A stretch of DNA of 64,000 bases from Isoetes taiwanensis. Lineage: Eukaryota > Streptophyta > Lycopodiopsida > Isoetales > Isoetaceae. The position numbers were made by a program, and so were the translations under genes. Under the pieces are notes generated by a model that was not told the DNA's origin, did no database searches, and was given only the letters and a program-made list of their open reading frames with translations. Shown here in pieces: positions 34,876 to 51,920 of the stretch (positions within the stretch are counted from its first letter, which is position 1; each line of letters begins with the position of its first letter). The DNA is taken from the NCBI GenBank assembly GCA_021234155.1, contig JAJEKV010000028.1, positions 6,085,637 through 6,149,636 on the forward strand, given 5' to 3'.

Positions 34876-35655
34876 AAGTTGATTCCTTCCCTAGTTAGAA
34901 TATGGCACTATAGATTTTATTTGGTTGCCCACAACCCATTATTTAGGGATTTTGAGAGCATTAAGCCATTGAACAAAACAATCCTTTGGGAACAAAACTA
35001 TTGCTTGGGCAAAAAAAATAATCGATCAATAAAATACGAGGGGTGATGTTCAAGATGGGTTGAAGATTATTGTCTCGAAAGTAAAAGAATAATCAATCGG
35101 GTAAAGACTCCCAGAATGGCCCTTAGAGAGTTTGACCATGTTTTAAAGTGAATGCATTGCCAAGAGTGAACCCTTAACTTCTCTTCTAATATGTTCCCAA
35201 TTATCTATAAATCATGTCTCGCGCACATGCCAAGAAACCATCTTAATGCTCTCACACATACCCTCCTCGCCCTTCACCGGGATAAGCAAAAGCAATATCT
35301 CGCTGCATCATCATAATAGAATTTTCACACAATAAGTAGATGAATTTAATCATGTCCCATTGAAGTTGTTCACGTATTGAGGCCTTATTTAAACTAGGTC
35401 ATCCACACTATATATTGAATAATGCAATCAAGATTTTCAATAGTCTCGCCCCTAACAACGTCCTTGGTTTTCTTTGGTTGCTGCCCCACATTCTTACCTT
35501 TACAACAACTCGACTTTGTCCTTTTTGGATGTCATGGGTGTATTAGCAAGCATTCCAACTTCCTCCACTCCAACCTAGGGCATTGCTTCGCACTTTGCCT
35601 GCAATCTATTTTAATTGAAACAACTCCAAAATATACAAAAAAATTCGAAATGATA

Positions 35656-35657
35656 GC
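35656..35657. other. Junction between the two 17-kb copies
   Basis: Only two bases (gc) separate the end of copy A from the start of copy B. The left side is shared with 52,679 and the right side with 18,589. There is no transposon end, target-site duplication or homology longer than a few bases at the breakpoint. Confidence 0.9.
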
Positions 35658-36568
35658 ATGAATTGGGGATGGTGGTGCGGCCCGAATTGATACCGAGACG
35701 AGGGAACCGAAAAGACTTGGAAGTGCCACGGCGCATCTACGTTCCAATAGCTCTATCCAATAGAGCTTGCCGCATCCCCCACCAACTTGACCATTTGCAC
35801 CAAGTAAAGGGCTTCTTCACCTTCCCGATCTCCAGGGGGGTTGGATTCTGAGAGTAGGCAGGCCCGCTGGCGGCATTCAAACCAGACCTGCGTGGGGGTA
35901 GCCCCAGCGATACTCTATTTCCCACCATGTGGGATCCCCAACAGAAGCCATGAAATGTGGCCGAAGCCCAAAGTGAGCATCTTCCCTATGAGGAGGCCAC
36001 AATGAAGCTCGATTTCCCCCACCATGCTTCATTCTATAGGACCCCCTATGCTTCTTCCCGTTTGTTCCTTGAGTTGTTGCACACACTTAGTGGATTATCA
36101 TATCACGGGTCTATTCCACGTGGGCATGGGTTACGTAAGAAGCCAAATGGAAAATTGTCATTGCTAATATCTTATGCCGGTGGATCAATTATCCCTTCTT
36201 TGCTCACCATTTCATGGGAAAACTAAGTTAGTTGAATTTTGCTTAAATTCAATCCTTTGTCTAGAATTTCTGGATCTGTCATAATTGCATTAAAAAAGAA
36301 AAACAATGGGTAATCCTGCTAAATTTGAAAAAACCACAAAATAAATCTCACGTGGCATAGATATGTCAACTCTGCTTAGCCTATACCACAAGGCTGATGT
36401 GCCACTATTCCGATATAAAATTTGCGTATCAAAAGCATGCCCCAAATCCAACAATCAGAACCTCTAAAGGTTTTCTGTTCTTTCATTACTTCGTCCCGTT
36501 GTTCAAAATATATACGTTTTGGGTTCCGTCAGAACCCACACATAATTCTATAAGCATTAAGTTTTGAA

Positions 36569-39500
36569 ATGGAAATGAAACCATTTTTCGTTGCTCTTCT
36601 ATTTTCCGCCTGTCAGAATGATTTCAGAGGGGAAGCTATGCTCTTTACCTACCCATGGCCACGGCTTAGCTAGTTTCATTTTGAAGGAAGGGGCACAGAG
36701 CCGCTCCAAAAACATCATAATCTTACTGATACCAGGCGGCGCTTTAACCAAAGAAACGGATGCAAAGGCCCAAAATTGCATTTCAAGATCCGCTATTCAT
36801 TCAGAAATCAATGCTCCGGAGGACAGTATTGAAAGGTGATGTTTCGTTGTACTTAACTAAAGTAGTCTTATTTTGCTGATTTTTGGTCAATATATTCATT
36901 CTCTTCTATGGAAACGGAATGTCCCCTCTCTAATTCGAGGCTTGGCTTGCTGCCTCTCTGACATAGACAACCCGTTTATGACATTTTACCGTTGTTTGCA
37001 TGACTATCTTTTTTAAAATATGTAGGTATTTAAAACTGCTAATCAGAAAATCTATTCATCTCATTGAGATTTTCTGACAGAATATGTCTATGGCTATGAC
37101 AGTCATTCTTTGGAGATAATTTCCAGAATGAGGGACAATCGGTACATATTACAAGAACGTACAAGGTTAGGCTGAAATTCATTATTTGAAATTAGAAAAA
37201 TTTCAAATTCTATAAACATCTTTTATTTCATCAGTTTTATTCACATTATTTTGGCATTGTTACTTGTGTAAGAGATGTTCTGTAACGTTATTTACTGCAA
37301 TCATGATTTTTGTCATTCTTACTTGAGTAAGAGATGTTCTGTAACGTTATTTACTGCAATTAGTAACTATTAGATTTGAAAGTTAAAAGACAAACTTAGC
37401 TTAGTAAAAGCAGTGTACAAGCATATCATTGGCTGTGGTCTTGCATTCTTGGAGTGATGGCCAATTAAAATGATATAAGTTACTACACTATTTGAGATGC
37501 ATGCAATAATTTCTTTTGCTTTTTCTTGCGGTAGAGTATAAGAGTATATGGACCTTATCCTGACTTGATCTTTTCAGCTATTCTCTTTTAGCCTCTAACT
37601 CTTACATTGGTAGTTTTATTGCTTGAAGAGCTCAAGCATTTAATTTTTTTAGTCCTGGTTTGAGTTCACCATTTTGATGTAGTGCTGAACTTGTGACTCA
37701 AGTAACTAAACTGTTGGGATGCAAATGTTGCAGAAATCTGAAAATCAAACACCAATTTTACAAGGCAGTGATGCTCTGGAAACAGGAGAGGACAAGGAAC
37801 TTCATTCACTAAACTTAGTGCTTGCTCAACATGACGCTTTGTCTTCAGAGTTATCAAAGGTGCTGCTTTATTTACAAAATTTAACGGTTTTGGTCCTGTA
37901 AGCTGTATATTGGTTTATGATATCCTGCTTATTTGTGGAGGCTTTGAGCCAGTATTATATATCTGTCCTATGCAGCTTTTTAGTAACTCAATATGATAAT
38001 GTAAAATGAATAAAAAAGCCATGAAATGCTGATCAGTGAAGCTGGTCCACTGGTGGGCCAGAAGCTTAATGTGCCTTCTCCTGTCTATATTGTTAGCATA
38101 AAATATGTGAAATTCCTGAATTGTCTACATGGTAATTTGTTTTTTGTCAATAATCCTTTCTAACTGAACTGCATTTTCACTTACATTCTCTAACCAGATC
38201 GGGTCATTTTAATAGGCAATGCTGCATGCAGAAGAGAAGTTGGTAGACTTTTCCAGCAAGATGAAGATATTGGATACAATATTAGATGGATGGAATGCAA
38301 CCTGTGAAATGTTGGAAAATGAAACAGCCTATATTCTCATAAAAGCTCTTCAAATGAATCTTGAAGTATATTTATAAAATTTGGTTATTATTTCTCTGCT
38401 ACTAAAAATACTTCATATGTAACATTTTCTTGTCCAGAAAACTCAGTTGCTGGACAAAAACTCTAGCAATCTATCAACAATAGACCATGCTTTCCAAATA
38501 TTGAGTCTTTTCCACTCTCATTCACTATAATTAACAAGGTGATATGATGTTCTAGGGCTTTGACTCATGCAATCACACTTATAAAAGCCTGGAGAATGAG
38601 TCACTGAAAAACAAAGTAGCAAACAAGGAGAAGGATGCAGAAATTGGGTTCTAAAGGATGACCTCAGAAGCACAAAGGAGCTATTGGATGTCAGGTCGCA
38701 GGTGTGACATGGTATCCTTACAAATTACATTTGTATTTTACCAGTTGCTCTTAACTGGTTTTAGATCTCTTCATCTTGCAGAAAATCAAAATATCAGAGT
38801 TGACATCACAAGTTGAAAATTTGGAGAAAGGCATTAAAAGCAGAGGAAGACTCATCTTCAAGGCTTTTAAGCTCCTATCATCATTACAAACAGAGGCTGC
38901 AGAACTTGCTAAGAAAAGTTGGGATATGACATCAAGTAGCATCATTGAAGGTATGTAGGGTAGATTGTTGCTGCATGCCTCGGTTGATCTGCATGGACAT
39001 AATTTAATGTTATTTGGTTGGCATTTTTGTTTTTAGAGCCGTTTATTCATGTCTTAACCTTTCTGAAGATATGGCTTGACATTATATTGCATTTGTTTTC
39101 ACAGAATAGCTTGTTAAGTAAGGGCCGATAAGAATTAGGGCAAATAAGGAATGCTCAGTATGTATATGCCTTTTAGTCTGTCACTATTAGGAAGTGATGC
39201 CAAAACAATTTAGACAAAAATCTATCAAAATAATAAAGAAATGCCATCACAAAAATCTGGTATCAAAGATTCCATGTACTTTTGGGTTCAATGTTAAAGT
39301 TCAATTTTTTAATACACTTAGCAAACAATATCATCCTTTTGCTTTGATTCCTGGATGGAATGAATCATCTGTTTGTCAGTCCTCTGAATGCAAGGCCCAA
39401 ACTGATTAAAGGCAAGGGAGACATGACTGCAATTTGAGTTTCAGTCTTTTTTAATTGATCTCAACAGAAAATTAAGATCGGCACAATGACAATGTCCATA

Positions 39501-40787
39501 ATTGTACAAAACAAGCTAACATTTGGGTTTTTCCACTTGGAAGTGTTTCCTTGGGTAGTTGTTGACACATTAACCAACAAAGGTCTATTTTGCAGATTCT
39601 TCATGTGCTGCCAAATGTTGAATACTTGTAGTGCTATTGTGTCTTTGTCTGAATTCTCATAATTGGGCGGGTAGACTGCATTATACAGCCCCCCCTCCAA
39701 CGTGGCACAATCCCAGCCCTCCAATCCAAGCCTGGAGGGCCAGATATCAGCGACACAAGGGAGGGGCTGTATAATGCAATCTCCTGGAATCCTTTAAAGA
39801 AGAGATCTACATAAACCTTCTCCTTAATGTGATACCTTTGCAGTCTATCACCGAAGCAAGGAAGAGCTTATCACATCACCGAGATGAGAACAGAAGAATA
39901 TCTAGCCTGTTGGTTGAGGGCAGCAAAATCCCATGATGTAAGCAGCAAGGGCCACTTCTGCAATTATTGCTTCTACTGTCTTCCATTTTAGACTTCTTGG
40001 ATCTATGTGCATTTGCAGGCCTTAAAGATTGCAGAACAGAGGTGAGCATCTATCTGCGCATGTTGATTCCTTGGAAGGGAGATAGAGATGCGAGATAATA
40101 ATTTGCTTAATGAAATAAAGGAAGAAGCACTTCAGACTACAGAGGCTCTTAAGCTTGCTGCCAAGATAAAGCAGGTATAAATAAACTCCTCATTTTAGGT
40201 TTCGAAAATTTGTCTGAACTCTATGTTTTATGCCTGTCGCCTTTACAGGAACTAAATATCTACAAGGAAAAAAGAATTGCAGCTAAGTCAAGAACTTGAG
40301 AGCAAGGAGCAGATTTTGAAGGAATTAAGTCAGAAATACTAGAAATAGTCGCTGTCAGGCGGAATCGGTAAAAGCAAGAATAATTACACATTCTTTAGCA
40401 GGCACTCTTCATTAACAATGAGTTCAACTGTGATAGATGGTACGTCAGCTGGAGAAGTCAATGCATGAAGTGAATATGGAACTTGAAATTCTTAGGAAAG
40501 GCATCAAACAAGAGATGAAGCAATTAAGTTAATGAAGGATGAGTTAGACCCGGAACATTGAGGTTCTTAATCAGGCAGTGGTACCGCCAGGCAAGTTATC
40601 TGATACATTACATCTTCGGATAGTCACCTTTGCAGTCTCTTCTTTAAACTCACAATCCATTTTCTGTACATTGCAGTTGATTCGAAGCCTCAAGATCAAT
40701 TAGAAAGTTTACAGGAAGAGATAGTAGAAAAAGGCTATGCTAGCAAAAGTTGGCTTTGGTCTATCAGACAACTTACTCATTTCTTGA
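36569..40787 (+). pseudogene. Coiled-coil protein gene, disrupted (copy B)
   Basis: Equivalent exons lie at about 36569-36835, 37103-37165, 37734-37859, 38216-38365, 38556-38701, 38782-38950, 39844-39937, 40019-40174, 40249-40367, 40449-40590 and 40677-40787. Several exon lengths differ from copy A by amounts that are not multiples of three, so the frame cannot continue as written. Two places look better here than in copy A: exon 3 ends ALSSELSK (A has SSSYQK), and exon 6 starts KIKISELTS in phase (A has lost an A). That points to sequence error in both copies rather than decay of one. Confidence 0.7.
39674..39780. mobile_element. Short foldback MITE in intron (copy B)
   Basis: Counterpart of the hairpin at 22634-22744, with the same gactgcattatacagcc arm. 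The right arm ends ctgtataatgcaatc and is slightly altered. Confidence 0.65.
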
Positions 40788-42038
40788 TTTTCTGACTTGA
40801 TCGCCTACCAGATCTGTTCAAACAGGGCCTTGTACAGGTTGCCTTAAAACTCAAATTTGCTGTCTGTGACAAAGGCGAACATATCAGCTGCAGCTGTTTT
40901 CTGAAGCTTCTTGCACTTCTTTTGTACAGGAATAAACAGTGACCTTGCACTTCTATTATGTGATGAAAAAGAAGCTATTTTAGCTGTGTCAATTTTGAGA
41001 ATTTCTCAATGTTTCTAACTCTTTCTTGTAATATAAGTATTTATAATCCCTTGCCTAAAGTTGAAACGTCAACTACATCCATTTAAGGATGTTGTTGCCT
41101 GTTAAGTGAAAAGAAATATGAAATAATTAAGATTGACAAAACTTTTTGGATCATTCTTTAAAATCGTAATTAAAACATGAAAATTAGTTGCTGTATTACT
41201 CATTAAATAATCAACAGCTGGACAGCACACATTTGGGCACTCTTTCACCGACTTAAAGAGCAAACTGGTCTGCAAATTCAGATATGGAACAGTAACCTGT
41301 TGTCGTACATTATTGCTCACCTGCACGCTTAAATAGTTTGGTTTTATGGTTGATTAGGAGTGCTAGAAAGGAATAAGATGAAATCTTTTGCGCTGGCAGC
41401 AACACATGTTATAGCGGCAAAATCAAGAATCAACTTGCAAAAGGTGCTTGTTGGAACGAAGAAGATTATGCTTCTGGAAAGTAAGGAAAAATGAGAATTG
41501 CATGTTATCAAAGTTAATGTAATGGTCAAGAACATATATACAACACATATATAGATAGATAATAGCGTTACCAGAATTTGTTAATCTTATATACAACACA
41601 TATATAGATAGATAGATAATAGCGTTACCAAATTTGTGATTTTTGCAATTGTAATCTGTAATTATTTGTAAATGTACTTATTCACTTCAATGGTCTAGGG
41701 AGACGTTCAATATAGTTTGTATTAAGAACAAGTGATTCTGCATTCTTCAAATTTTAATCCACTTCATTGCAACGTTATTAAGGTTAGATTTTTTTTTGAG
41801 AAATGTTGCAATTCAAGGTTTCAAAGACTTCACATTGCGAATGGAAATCAGGTTATTTACGATGTATTTTGCATATACGTGATAAGTCATTCAAAATTGA
41901 TCACCTCGCGTCATCCCTTTAAAAGGTTTGTTCGCCTTTTTGACAAATATTAGTGATATCGGGGCCGTGTATCCTTCCATACCAATTTTAGGGCTTTCTT
42001 GAGTTAACTCTTTTGCAGGAGGACATAGTGGTTCCGCT

Positions 42039-45758
<3,720 letters not shown>

Positions 45759-46141
45759 TCTTTGCCTTCTATGGAGACACCTATTTGACACTCTTGCGGG
45801 TATTTAATTCTGTAATACCATATGATGCTTTGGTCACGTGTACTTTGATTATTATATCTGATATCATTTCCGGCTGGACATAGCAATACCTTACGTGTTT
45901 TATCATTTCCTGCTGAACATAGCAAAAAACTTTATGTGATATCTTTAATCTTCGTGTTTTTATTTGCAACAAGCATGTCACTGAGTGACAAATCAGAAAT
46001 AAGATACCACCATGACTTGGGAAACACTGATACTCGAGAGTTTTGCATGCATATGAGGATTCACTTGGATGTTGGTGTCTCGATTTTCATTCCATTTTAA
46101 ACTGCACAAATGTAGTATAGCCCCTGCTGAAATGTTTGCAG

Positions 46142-46800
46142 GAAGGTTATATTGGTCTCTTTGCGTAGATGCTGCAAGATTACCATTTGGAAGATGCTCA
46201 TTTTCAGCCATCCATGCAGGTGCAGCAATACATTGCTGGCCTCTTATGACTGCTGTAAGTATATAATACTTAATTTTGCTATGATAAGATTTGCCAAATT
46301 TCTAATCTGACTCACCTGTATGCAGGTTGCCGAAGTGACTAGGGTTCTCAGGCCTGGAGGAATTTATGTTGCTACCACATATGTCGTTGAAAAAGCCACC
46401 TCTAGAATGGGCTGGCATTGTCAATCCTATCGACAGGTAACATTATCCAATGAAATATGGCATAAAAGTATTCTGGAAAGGAATGAAATATGACCAAATA
46501 TATGACAAGAATTATTAAAGGCATATAGGAAGATGTGGTGTTTGTTATAATAGTGTAAGAAAATCGATTAGTCAAGTACTCAACCATTACTCTTTATGTC
46601 TGTATGCTAATGGCTTCTTGCTTACTATATTAACATGGCATAAGTCTATATCTTATTACAGTCGGTGGCACAACTTCAAATAGGTGCAAAGTTGTGGACA
46701 GAAGAGGAGTTGAAGGACATTGTAGAATCATGCAGTCTTACAGAGTGGAAAAAGCATCCAGAGAGGCCAATTTATACTTTTCTCTGTTGTGAAGCGCTAG
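46142..46800 (+). pseudogene. Methyltransferase C-terminal exons (copy B)
   Basis: Exons at 46142-46254, 46326-46436 and 46662-46800 correspond to 29123-29776. The first has a 4-base insertion (tctctttgcg for tctgcg), the second an extra A in VVEK (46,391) and a lost A near 46,430, and the third an extra A (46,750). Splice sites are intact. It is broken in frame and lacks the SAM-binding half, as in copy A. Confidence 0.7.
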
Positions 46801-48544
46801 GATGTAAAGTTTACTGCTCATTGGGAATGTTTGTACAGTAAAAGTAGTTATATGTTTGGTGTTGTGTTCTTTCCAATGCAACTGTACAGAGAACGTTTTA
46901 AGTAATGTAGCAGATTGAATGGTTATTATACTACAAACTTAAATTGATTTGTATGCTCACTTCATTTTCATATACTGAAAACCTAAAAGAAAACAATAGC
47001 AGGCCATAAACTTTATACGAAGGACGGACCTCCTATATCTTGAGATGCCTCGACCCTGTGCTGCCATCGCTGCCAGGCTAATTAGGCTGACTTAGTTTTT
47101 TTCCCATCCTTTTTAATGCTAGCGCAATACAGAAATCAAAATCTAAACCACATACATTGGATCTTATCTGCTACCATAGAACATACACACAAAACCATGA
47201 AACCAAATCAAAGACAAGTCATGAAGATGAGCGCTAAGTAAAGGTAGAGAGCTCTAGCTCCTCTACATCACATCAATCTGCTTATGGTTTTGAGTGAAGA
47301 TGTATGTTTCCTTGTAGATGGCTTTGGTTATTAAAATCGAGACAAAGCTCAACCGTGCTCCATACAAGCCAGCCATAAGACAATTCAATAGTTCAAATTC
47401 CCACCACACTCTACTTGAGAAACAAATGCTGGCAACCACCAGAACCATCAAGGATCATAAATTCTTTGAACCCCAACATCCGGTTTATGCTCTAACATCC
47501 AGTACAAGTTGGCATAGTAGGATTGATGATGAGCAAGTTCTCATGAATAACATTGTAGTTAATGAAATTTCCACATCACTTGCAAGAAGCTGTTCGATGT
47601 CACCCTCCTCCCCACTGAAAGAAATGTGAAATAGTTATGGCAAATCCATCTTATGGTTGTCAATGGTCAAGTAATGAAATGCCCTTTAAAATTCCCCTTC
47701 CTGAGAGACCCGAAAATTTAGAAGAATCTATCATTAAAGGAGATCTCTATTTTGGATTAGCCACTCCACCACTATCATTATACCTCCATATCTCTTACCG
47801 TACCTTTGAATAGGTTTGGCCTTTAGGAATAACCACTCCACTGCTATCATAATGCCTCCCTTACTTTTGAAATGTCTTATGCAATCCTCAATGGTAGGTA
47901 CATTAGTAGCTAGAAAAGCTTTTTAAATGTCACATAAAAATAGCCACCTTATAGCCTTTGAATGGAGGAAATATTGTTGGGAAGGACCACAACGATCAAA
48001 CTTGGAAATTCCCTGATCTTGTCATCTTAATGAATCCAAGGTGTCATAAAGAATTCAAGTTCTTACTATCCAGAATGATCACCTCATCTTTAGGCACGAC
48101 ATACAACTCTTATCAATACCACATTTTTGTAGTGCTGTAGTGGAAGTAATATTCTAAAAGCATACCTTAAGAGCAATACAATTTTGTATCCTTCAAAGCC
48201 TTAGAAAGTAGCATACATTCAAATGGTTTGACATACCTAGCAATGCAGAGATTCAACTTCAAACTATCGCAAGCCCACGAGCAAAATACAAGGATAATAC
48301 AAATAAAAATTTCAACCAATATGATATAATTGGAAAAGAATATGTAAAAGACCCCAAGAGGCCGTAATCAAGAATTGATACCTTTATTTGCATGTCCTCA
48401 AGTAGGTGGGTTTTGCTCGCCACGATAGGACCTTGACGAGAAGAAAGCATTTTGTTCCGGGAGGCCCATATGATATTATCGCGATGTGATGTGATATTAT
48501 ATCTCTCATATGTGGTATGTCTATAGAAGAAAATCAAGTGATCA

Positions 48545-48780
48545 GGTATGGAAATGGGTTTGGAAGGGTCACCTTGCCACCAAATATATCTACATTGTTG
48601 TGGCAAGTTTTGCATAGTGGTCAGGGGTAAGCAAGTTCATGCATGACATTTCATCAACATGTCCAATGTCTTGATCAAAGCCTTGAGAGAGCGATCGAGC
48701 ATTGCTTCATCCAATGCGGGCAAATTCGTTCAATGTGGATTGATTTGAGGAAAGTATCCTTGTTAGATTGGAGATTTTGC
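48545..48780 (+). pseudogene. LINE zf-RVT relic (copy B)
   Basis: Counterpart of 31520-31745. The zinc-motif segment at 48,665-48,695 differs from copy A by several clustered changes, while both flanks are nearly identical. Confidence 0.5.
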
Positions 48781-49594
48781 TGAGCTTATACCATCATCAT
48801 AGCAATCTAAGCAAAAGTTATGGTGAGCTTGTGTAAAAGGTGGATGGTATGGCTGATTTGGAAGAGGGGATGTGACGTTCCCATCCATTATATGCCTTGT
48901 ATAGATACAAGTAACATTATAATACATGGCTTAGTTACAAATACATCACTATACCATAGGCGTCACTTTTTACAATTATATGCTATTAAGTAGTATCATG
49001 GGGTAGTACACTAACCTTAGGCAGATTTATTAACATGAGGGGGAGGGGGGTATGTAGGCACCACGTGGCACTGTCGGTTGGGCAAGTTGAACTATGTGTA
49101 GCCCCAATTCCATTAACTATAAAACCCAAAGGCGGTATCCAAATCTAGGGAGAAAACCTAGCTATGTTAATTTAATTGTTATTAATTATAAGAAATTTAT
49201 CGCGGCCAAGTCGTGCGAATATTTCTCTAGTTCCAAACCTACTTAGTAATGTATTTGTCAGTCTAGAATGATATAAAGGGGTAGTCTATAATGATATAAA
49301 AAGGGGTTCTTGAACATGTAATATCTCAACTTGCAACTCTCACTATGATATATAGGATGCCTTGACGATTATTTATAACTATGCATAGTTGAACAAAACC
49401 AATAAATTTGAATCTTGATATTCAGATAACACATCTATTTTATCTCATCTCGTACATAGTTTGCAATTATATGGTGCACATGATGTTTTTATAGAAAGTA
49501 AATTGTACGTTTTTAACAATAACCTTATCAAAACATATGTAAAGCATTCACTTTGATTCTATTCTTCAATATTCCTTGATGCTCCATTGCATGC

Positions 49595-50233
49595 GTGCCA
49601 AATGTCAAAATTTTTTTTGGGGGAACATTTTTGCAATTTTGCATTCTTGCATTTATTGAGGAGGAGCCACAGCCACGTGACTCCCCTTCCTCAATCAATC
49701 CCCTTCTTGCATTTATTGAGGAGAAGCTCCGTTTACAGAAACAGAGCAAACAGGAGGCCGCTTGCTTAGCTTCGTTACCGCATTGCGGGCATGGTTTACC
49801 TCCCATTCCTTCTTCTTTTGCATGTTCAGAAGCCTTGTGTGTGCAGCAATCTTTGAGTAGGCAGGTAAAAGATGGGATGCTTCAAGTTTTGAGCGCATCA
49901 CAGGGCATTCCGGCAGTCATAAACTTGAGCTCTGCATATGCGTGCAGGCCTGAGAAGTGTAATGTGAATGTGGGTTCTGAGTATTTGAGTCCAGATCGTG
50001 GATATGGCGGAAATCTGTCGAGGTCTCAATCATTTTCTAGTGCTTATCCTGCACATGGTCCGGGATTTTCTATATTTCTAAGAAAAGCCGACAGTGAGCC
50101 TTCGTTTTCTATGGTTTCACATATCTTTGGAAGATTCACGTCTGGAGCCGGGCGTTCGCGCACGAATATTGTAAAATCGAGTCTCAGGAGAGGCGAATGG
50201 CATAAACGAAGCGAGAACCCATCCTCACAATGA
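49595..50233 (+). CDS. 212-codon ORF inside TIR element, unknown
   Basis: Open for 212 codons in copy B, but cut to 76 codons in copy A by indels. The first ~60 residues come from a duplicated repeat (AFIEEE, then AFIEEK). The later part is Ser/Arg-rich and plausible as protein (YLSPDRGYGG, SRSQSFSSAYPAHGPGFS, FGRFTSGAGRSR). I recognise no family. It could be a captured host exon read through from repeat sequence. The reported start is probably not a true initiation site. Confidence 0.35.
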   Translation: MPNVKIFFGGTFLQFCILAFIEEEPQPRDSPSSINPLLAFIEEKLRLQKQSKQEAACLASLPHCGHGLPPIPSSFACSEALCVQQSLSRQVKDGMLQVLSASQGIPAVINLSSAYACRPEKCNVNVGSEYLSPDRGYGGNLSRSQSFSSAYPAHGPGFSIFLRKADSEPSFSMVSHIFGRFTSGAGRSRTNIVKSSLRRGEWHKRSENPSSQ

Positions 50234-50385
50234 AGCTTTGGCTATGGAGATGGCGAGGCATTGAAAGCTCTAGCAACCCGGGCTGCTGGAATATGACCCG
50301 GAGCCGGGGGAGCCGCGCCACAAATAATTATCTTATTGCTTCTTCTTTGCCGTTGCCTAATCAACTAACTAGGTTTCCTATGCAG

Positions 50386-50453
50386 GTGAAGCGCAAACAA
50401 AGGACTACAGGGCGTCGTTGTGTGGATGTGCTTGGGATTGCTCTGTGGCTCAG
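50386..50453 (+). other. Exon-like segment in TIR element
   Basis: A 68-base block bordered by tttcctatgcag on the left and gtagcat on the right, encoding VKRKQRTTGRRCVDVLGIAL. The borders look like a spliced host exon. Together with the ORF at 49595-50233, it suggests that a multi-exon gene fragment lies between the TIRs. In copy A (33360-33426) the block is degraded. Confidence 0.35.
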
Positions 50454-51784
50454 GTAGCATGCGATTTTTTAAACAGCTCAAATGTATAACATATTCTCTA
50501 TCTCATATGGAACTGGTAAATAAACTGTGATAATCTACAGGTTGTACATTTCTTCATCATTAAAATCAATAGATGACTTGAACAGATGTTGTTGATCAAC
50601 TAGTTCTTGTGCCTGATTGGTTGAGTCCTTCTCCCTGTTTTCTTTGATCTGCTCCATGGACCATCAACAAAAAAAGCTGAAAAACCTTCAAATCTATAGC
50701 TAAAACATCTGCCAATTTGAGATTTAATCAGCCATTTGGTCAAAAACCAAGCCTGAAAACCATCTAAATCAAGTTTATTAGCTAAAACCTCGGCTTCCAG
50801 GCTCCAGATTTGATTTTACAGTAGATAAGTTGTGTGGATTTAGTTGTGTAGATTTAGTGCCCAATTGATGTGCTGCACTGAAGAGTAAGAAAAAGTTGCA
50901 AATTCAGCAGCCAAATCTTTAAAGCTGGGATACTATGGGCTAAAAGCTCTGCATTCGAATCAGGTCTCTGACCTCCAGCACAAAAAAAGCTAACTGGACA
51001 TCTCTGCAGGCAATTATTTACAAAACTAGCGGCCGGTGTCCGGAAGAAGCCCAAGAAATGGCGTAGGAAGTTAAGCCCTCAAAGAAATTTCCGTCCAAAT
51101 AAAGCCTAAGTAAGGGTGCTCTGAAACTCCGCTAATGGACCATTGCGGCTTTTAGTGCATATTCAAAGCGGTTTCATCCCTGTGAAAATTTCAATCAACA
51201 TTTCAGGAAGAATGATATTGCCTGTTTGTGCTTTTCCTAGTTAAGAAGTGATCACTGTAGTCGAGCAGCTATAGAAAGCAAGAACTGGAGATTCAACCCT
51301 TGCATAGAGAGAGTTTGTTCTAGTTTGCATGGGCAAGAGGACACAAGGCAACAATGTGGGTTCAAATCCCGCGTGTCCGACAATTCATAAATGCTACCAC
51401 GTTTGGTCTCGCACCCTTGTGAATAGAAACCCATTATTAAACATGCATTGCATTGACAGGTTGAATGTTAATAGTGGGCCAAACCTTAGTGGGTTGGAAC
51501 TAAAGAAACGTTCGCGGCGGCCTTGGCCGCCGCGATAAGTTTCTTGTAAAACTAATATATTCTATATTTCAAATTGTTACATATGCGAAAGCCTTCCATA
51601 TATCATGATGGAATAGAATTTTTGTTTGTCGTGCTCTTAAATTGACCTCACAACCATATGAACTTTTAAATCAAGTACAAAATTAAAATGGTTCTTTCTA
51701 TATCTATCTGGAAGAAATTAAGAGTGTAAATGCAATAGGAATGTAATGAGTCGGTGTATCCTTTAAGGTTGTGCAAGTTTGCAA

Positions 51785-51920
51785 ACTTTTGTAGAACAAT
51801 TCAATGGTAAGCCAAATAACATGCCGGATGAGGTGGCCCGAAGTTGATTGCCTTCACTAACTTTTGTAGAACAATTCAATGGCAAGCCAAATAACATGTT
51901 GGATGAGGTGGCCCGAAGTT
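51785..51920. repeat. Tandem duplication next to TIR element (copy B)
   Basis: Two units share acaattcaatgg.aagccaaa and a ggatgaggtggcccgaagtt end (about 51,796 and 51,870). It is the counterpart of 34745-34875. Both units keep gtggcccgaagttgatt here, whereas copy A shows two different altered versions. Confidence 0.7.

Larger units (their letters stand above)
18589..35655 (+). repeat. 17-kb tandem unit, copy A
   Basis: First of two direct copies. The shared sequence starts atgaattggggatggtgg at 18,589 and ends near aattcgaaatgata at 35,655. It contains the LINE 2 5' stub, coiled-coil gene, PRP22, methyltransferase exons, a zf-RVT relic and the TIR element. It is mostly readable to about 32.5 kb, with isolated indels at 21,735, 28,098-28,120 and 28,400-28,416, then degraded to its end. 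Confidence 0.97.
49187..51550. mobile_element. TIR DNA transposon, ~2.36 kb (copy B)
   Basis: The right end is clean here: 51,486-51,550 reads gttcgcggcggccttggccg then ccgcgataagtttcttg. Its inverted partner is at 49,187-49,248, where the GC core is slightly shortened. The interior holds a 212-codon ORF, a bordered exon-like piece (50386-50453) and a 60-bp-period repeat of cttgcatttattgagga (about 49,646 and 49,706). No transposase is present. Confidence 0.6.

Noticed and set aside
51340-51395. tRNA-like segment gtgggttcaaatcccgc (also at 34,315-34,350)
   Set aside because: It looks like a T-arm with a partial acceptor strand, but no matching 5' acceptor, D-arm or anticodon arm lies about 70 bases upstream. 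At most it is a tRNA-derived relic or chance.
51505-51535. Rho-independent-style terminator hairpin (gcggcggcc...ggccgccgc)
   Set aside because: The context is a eukaryotic transposon terminus and the same sequence occurs inverted at the other end of the element.
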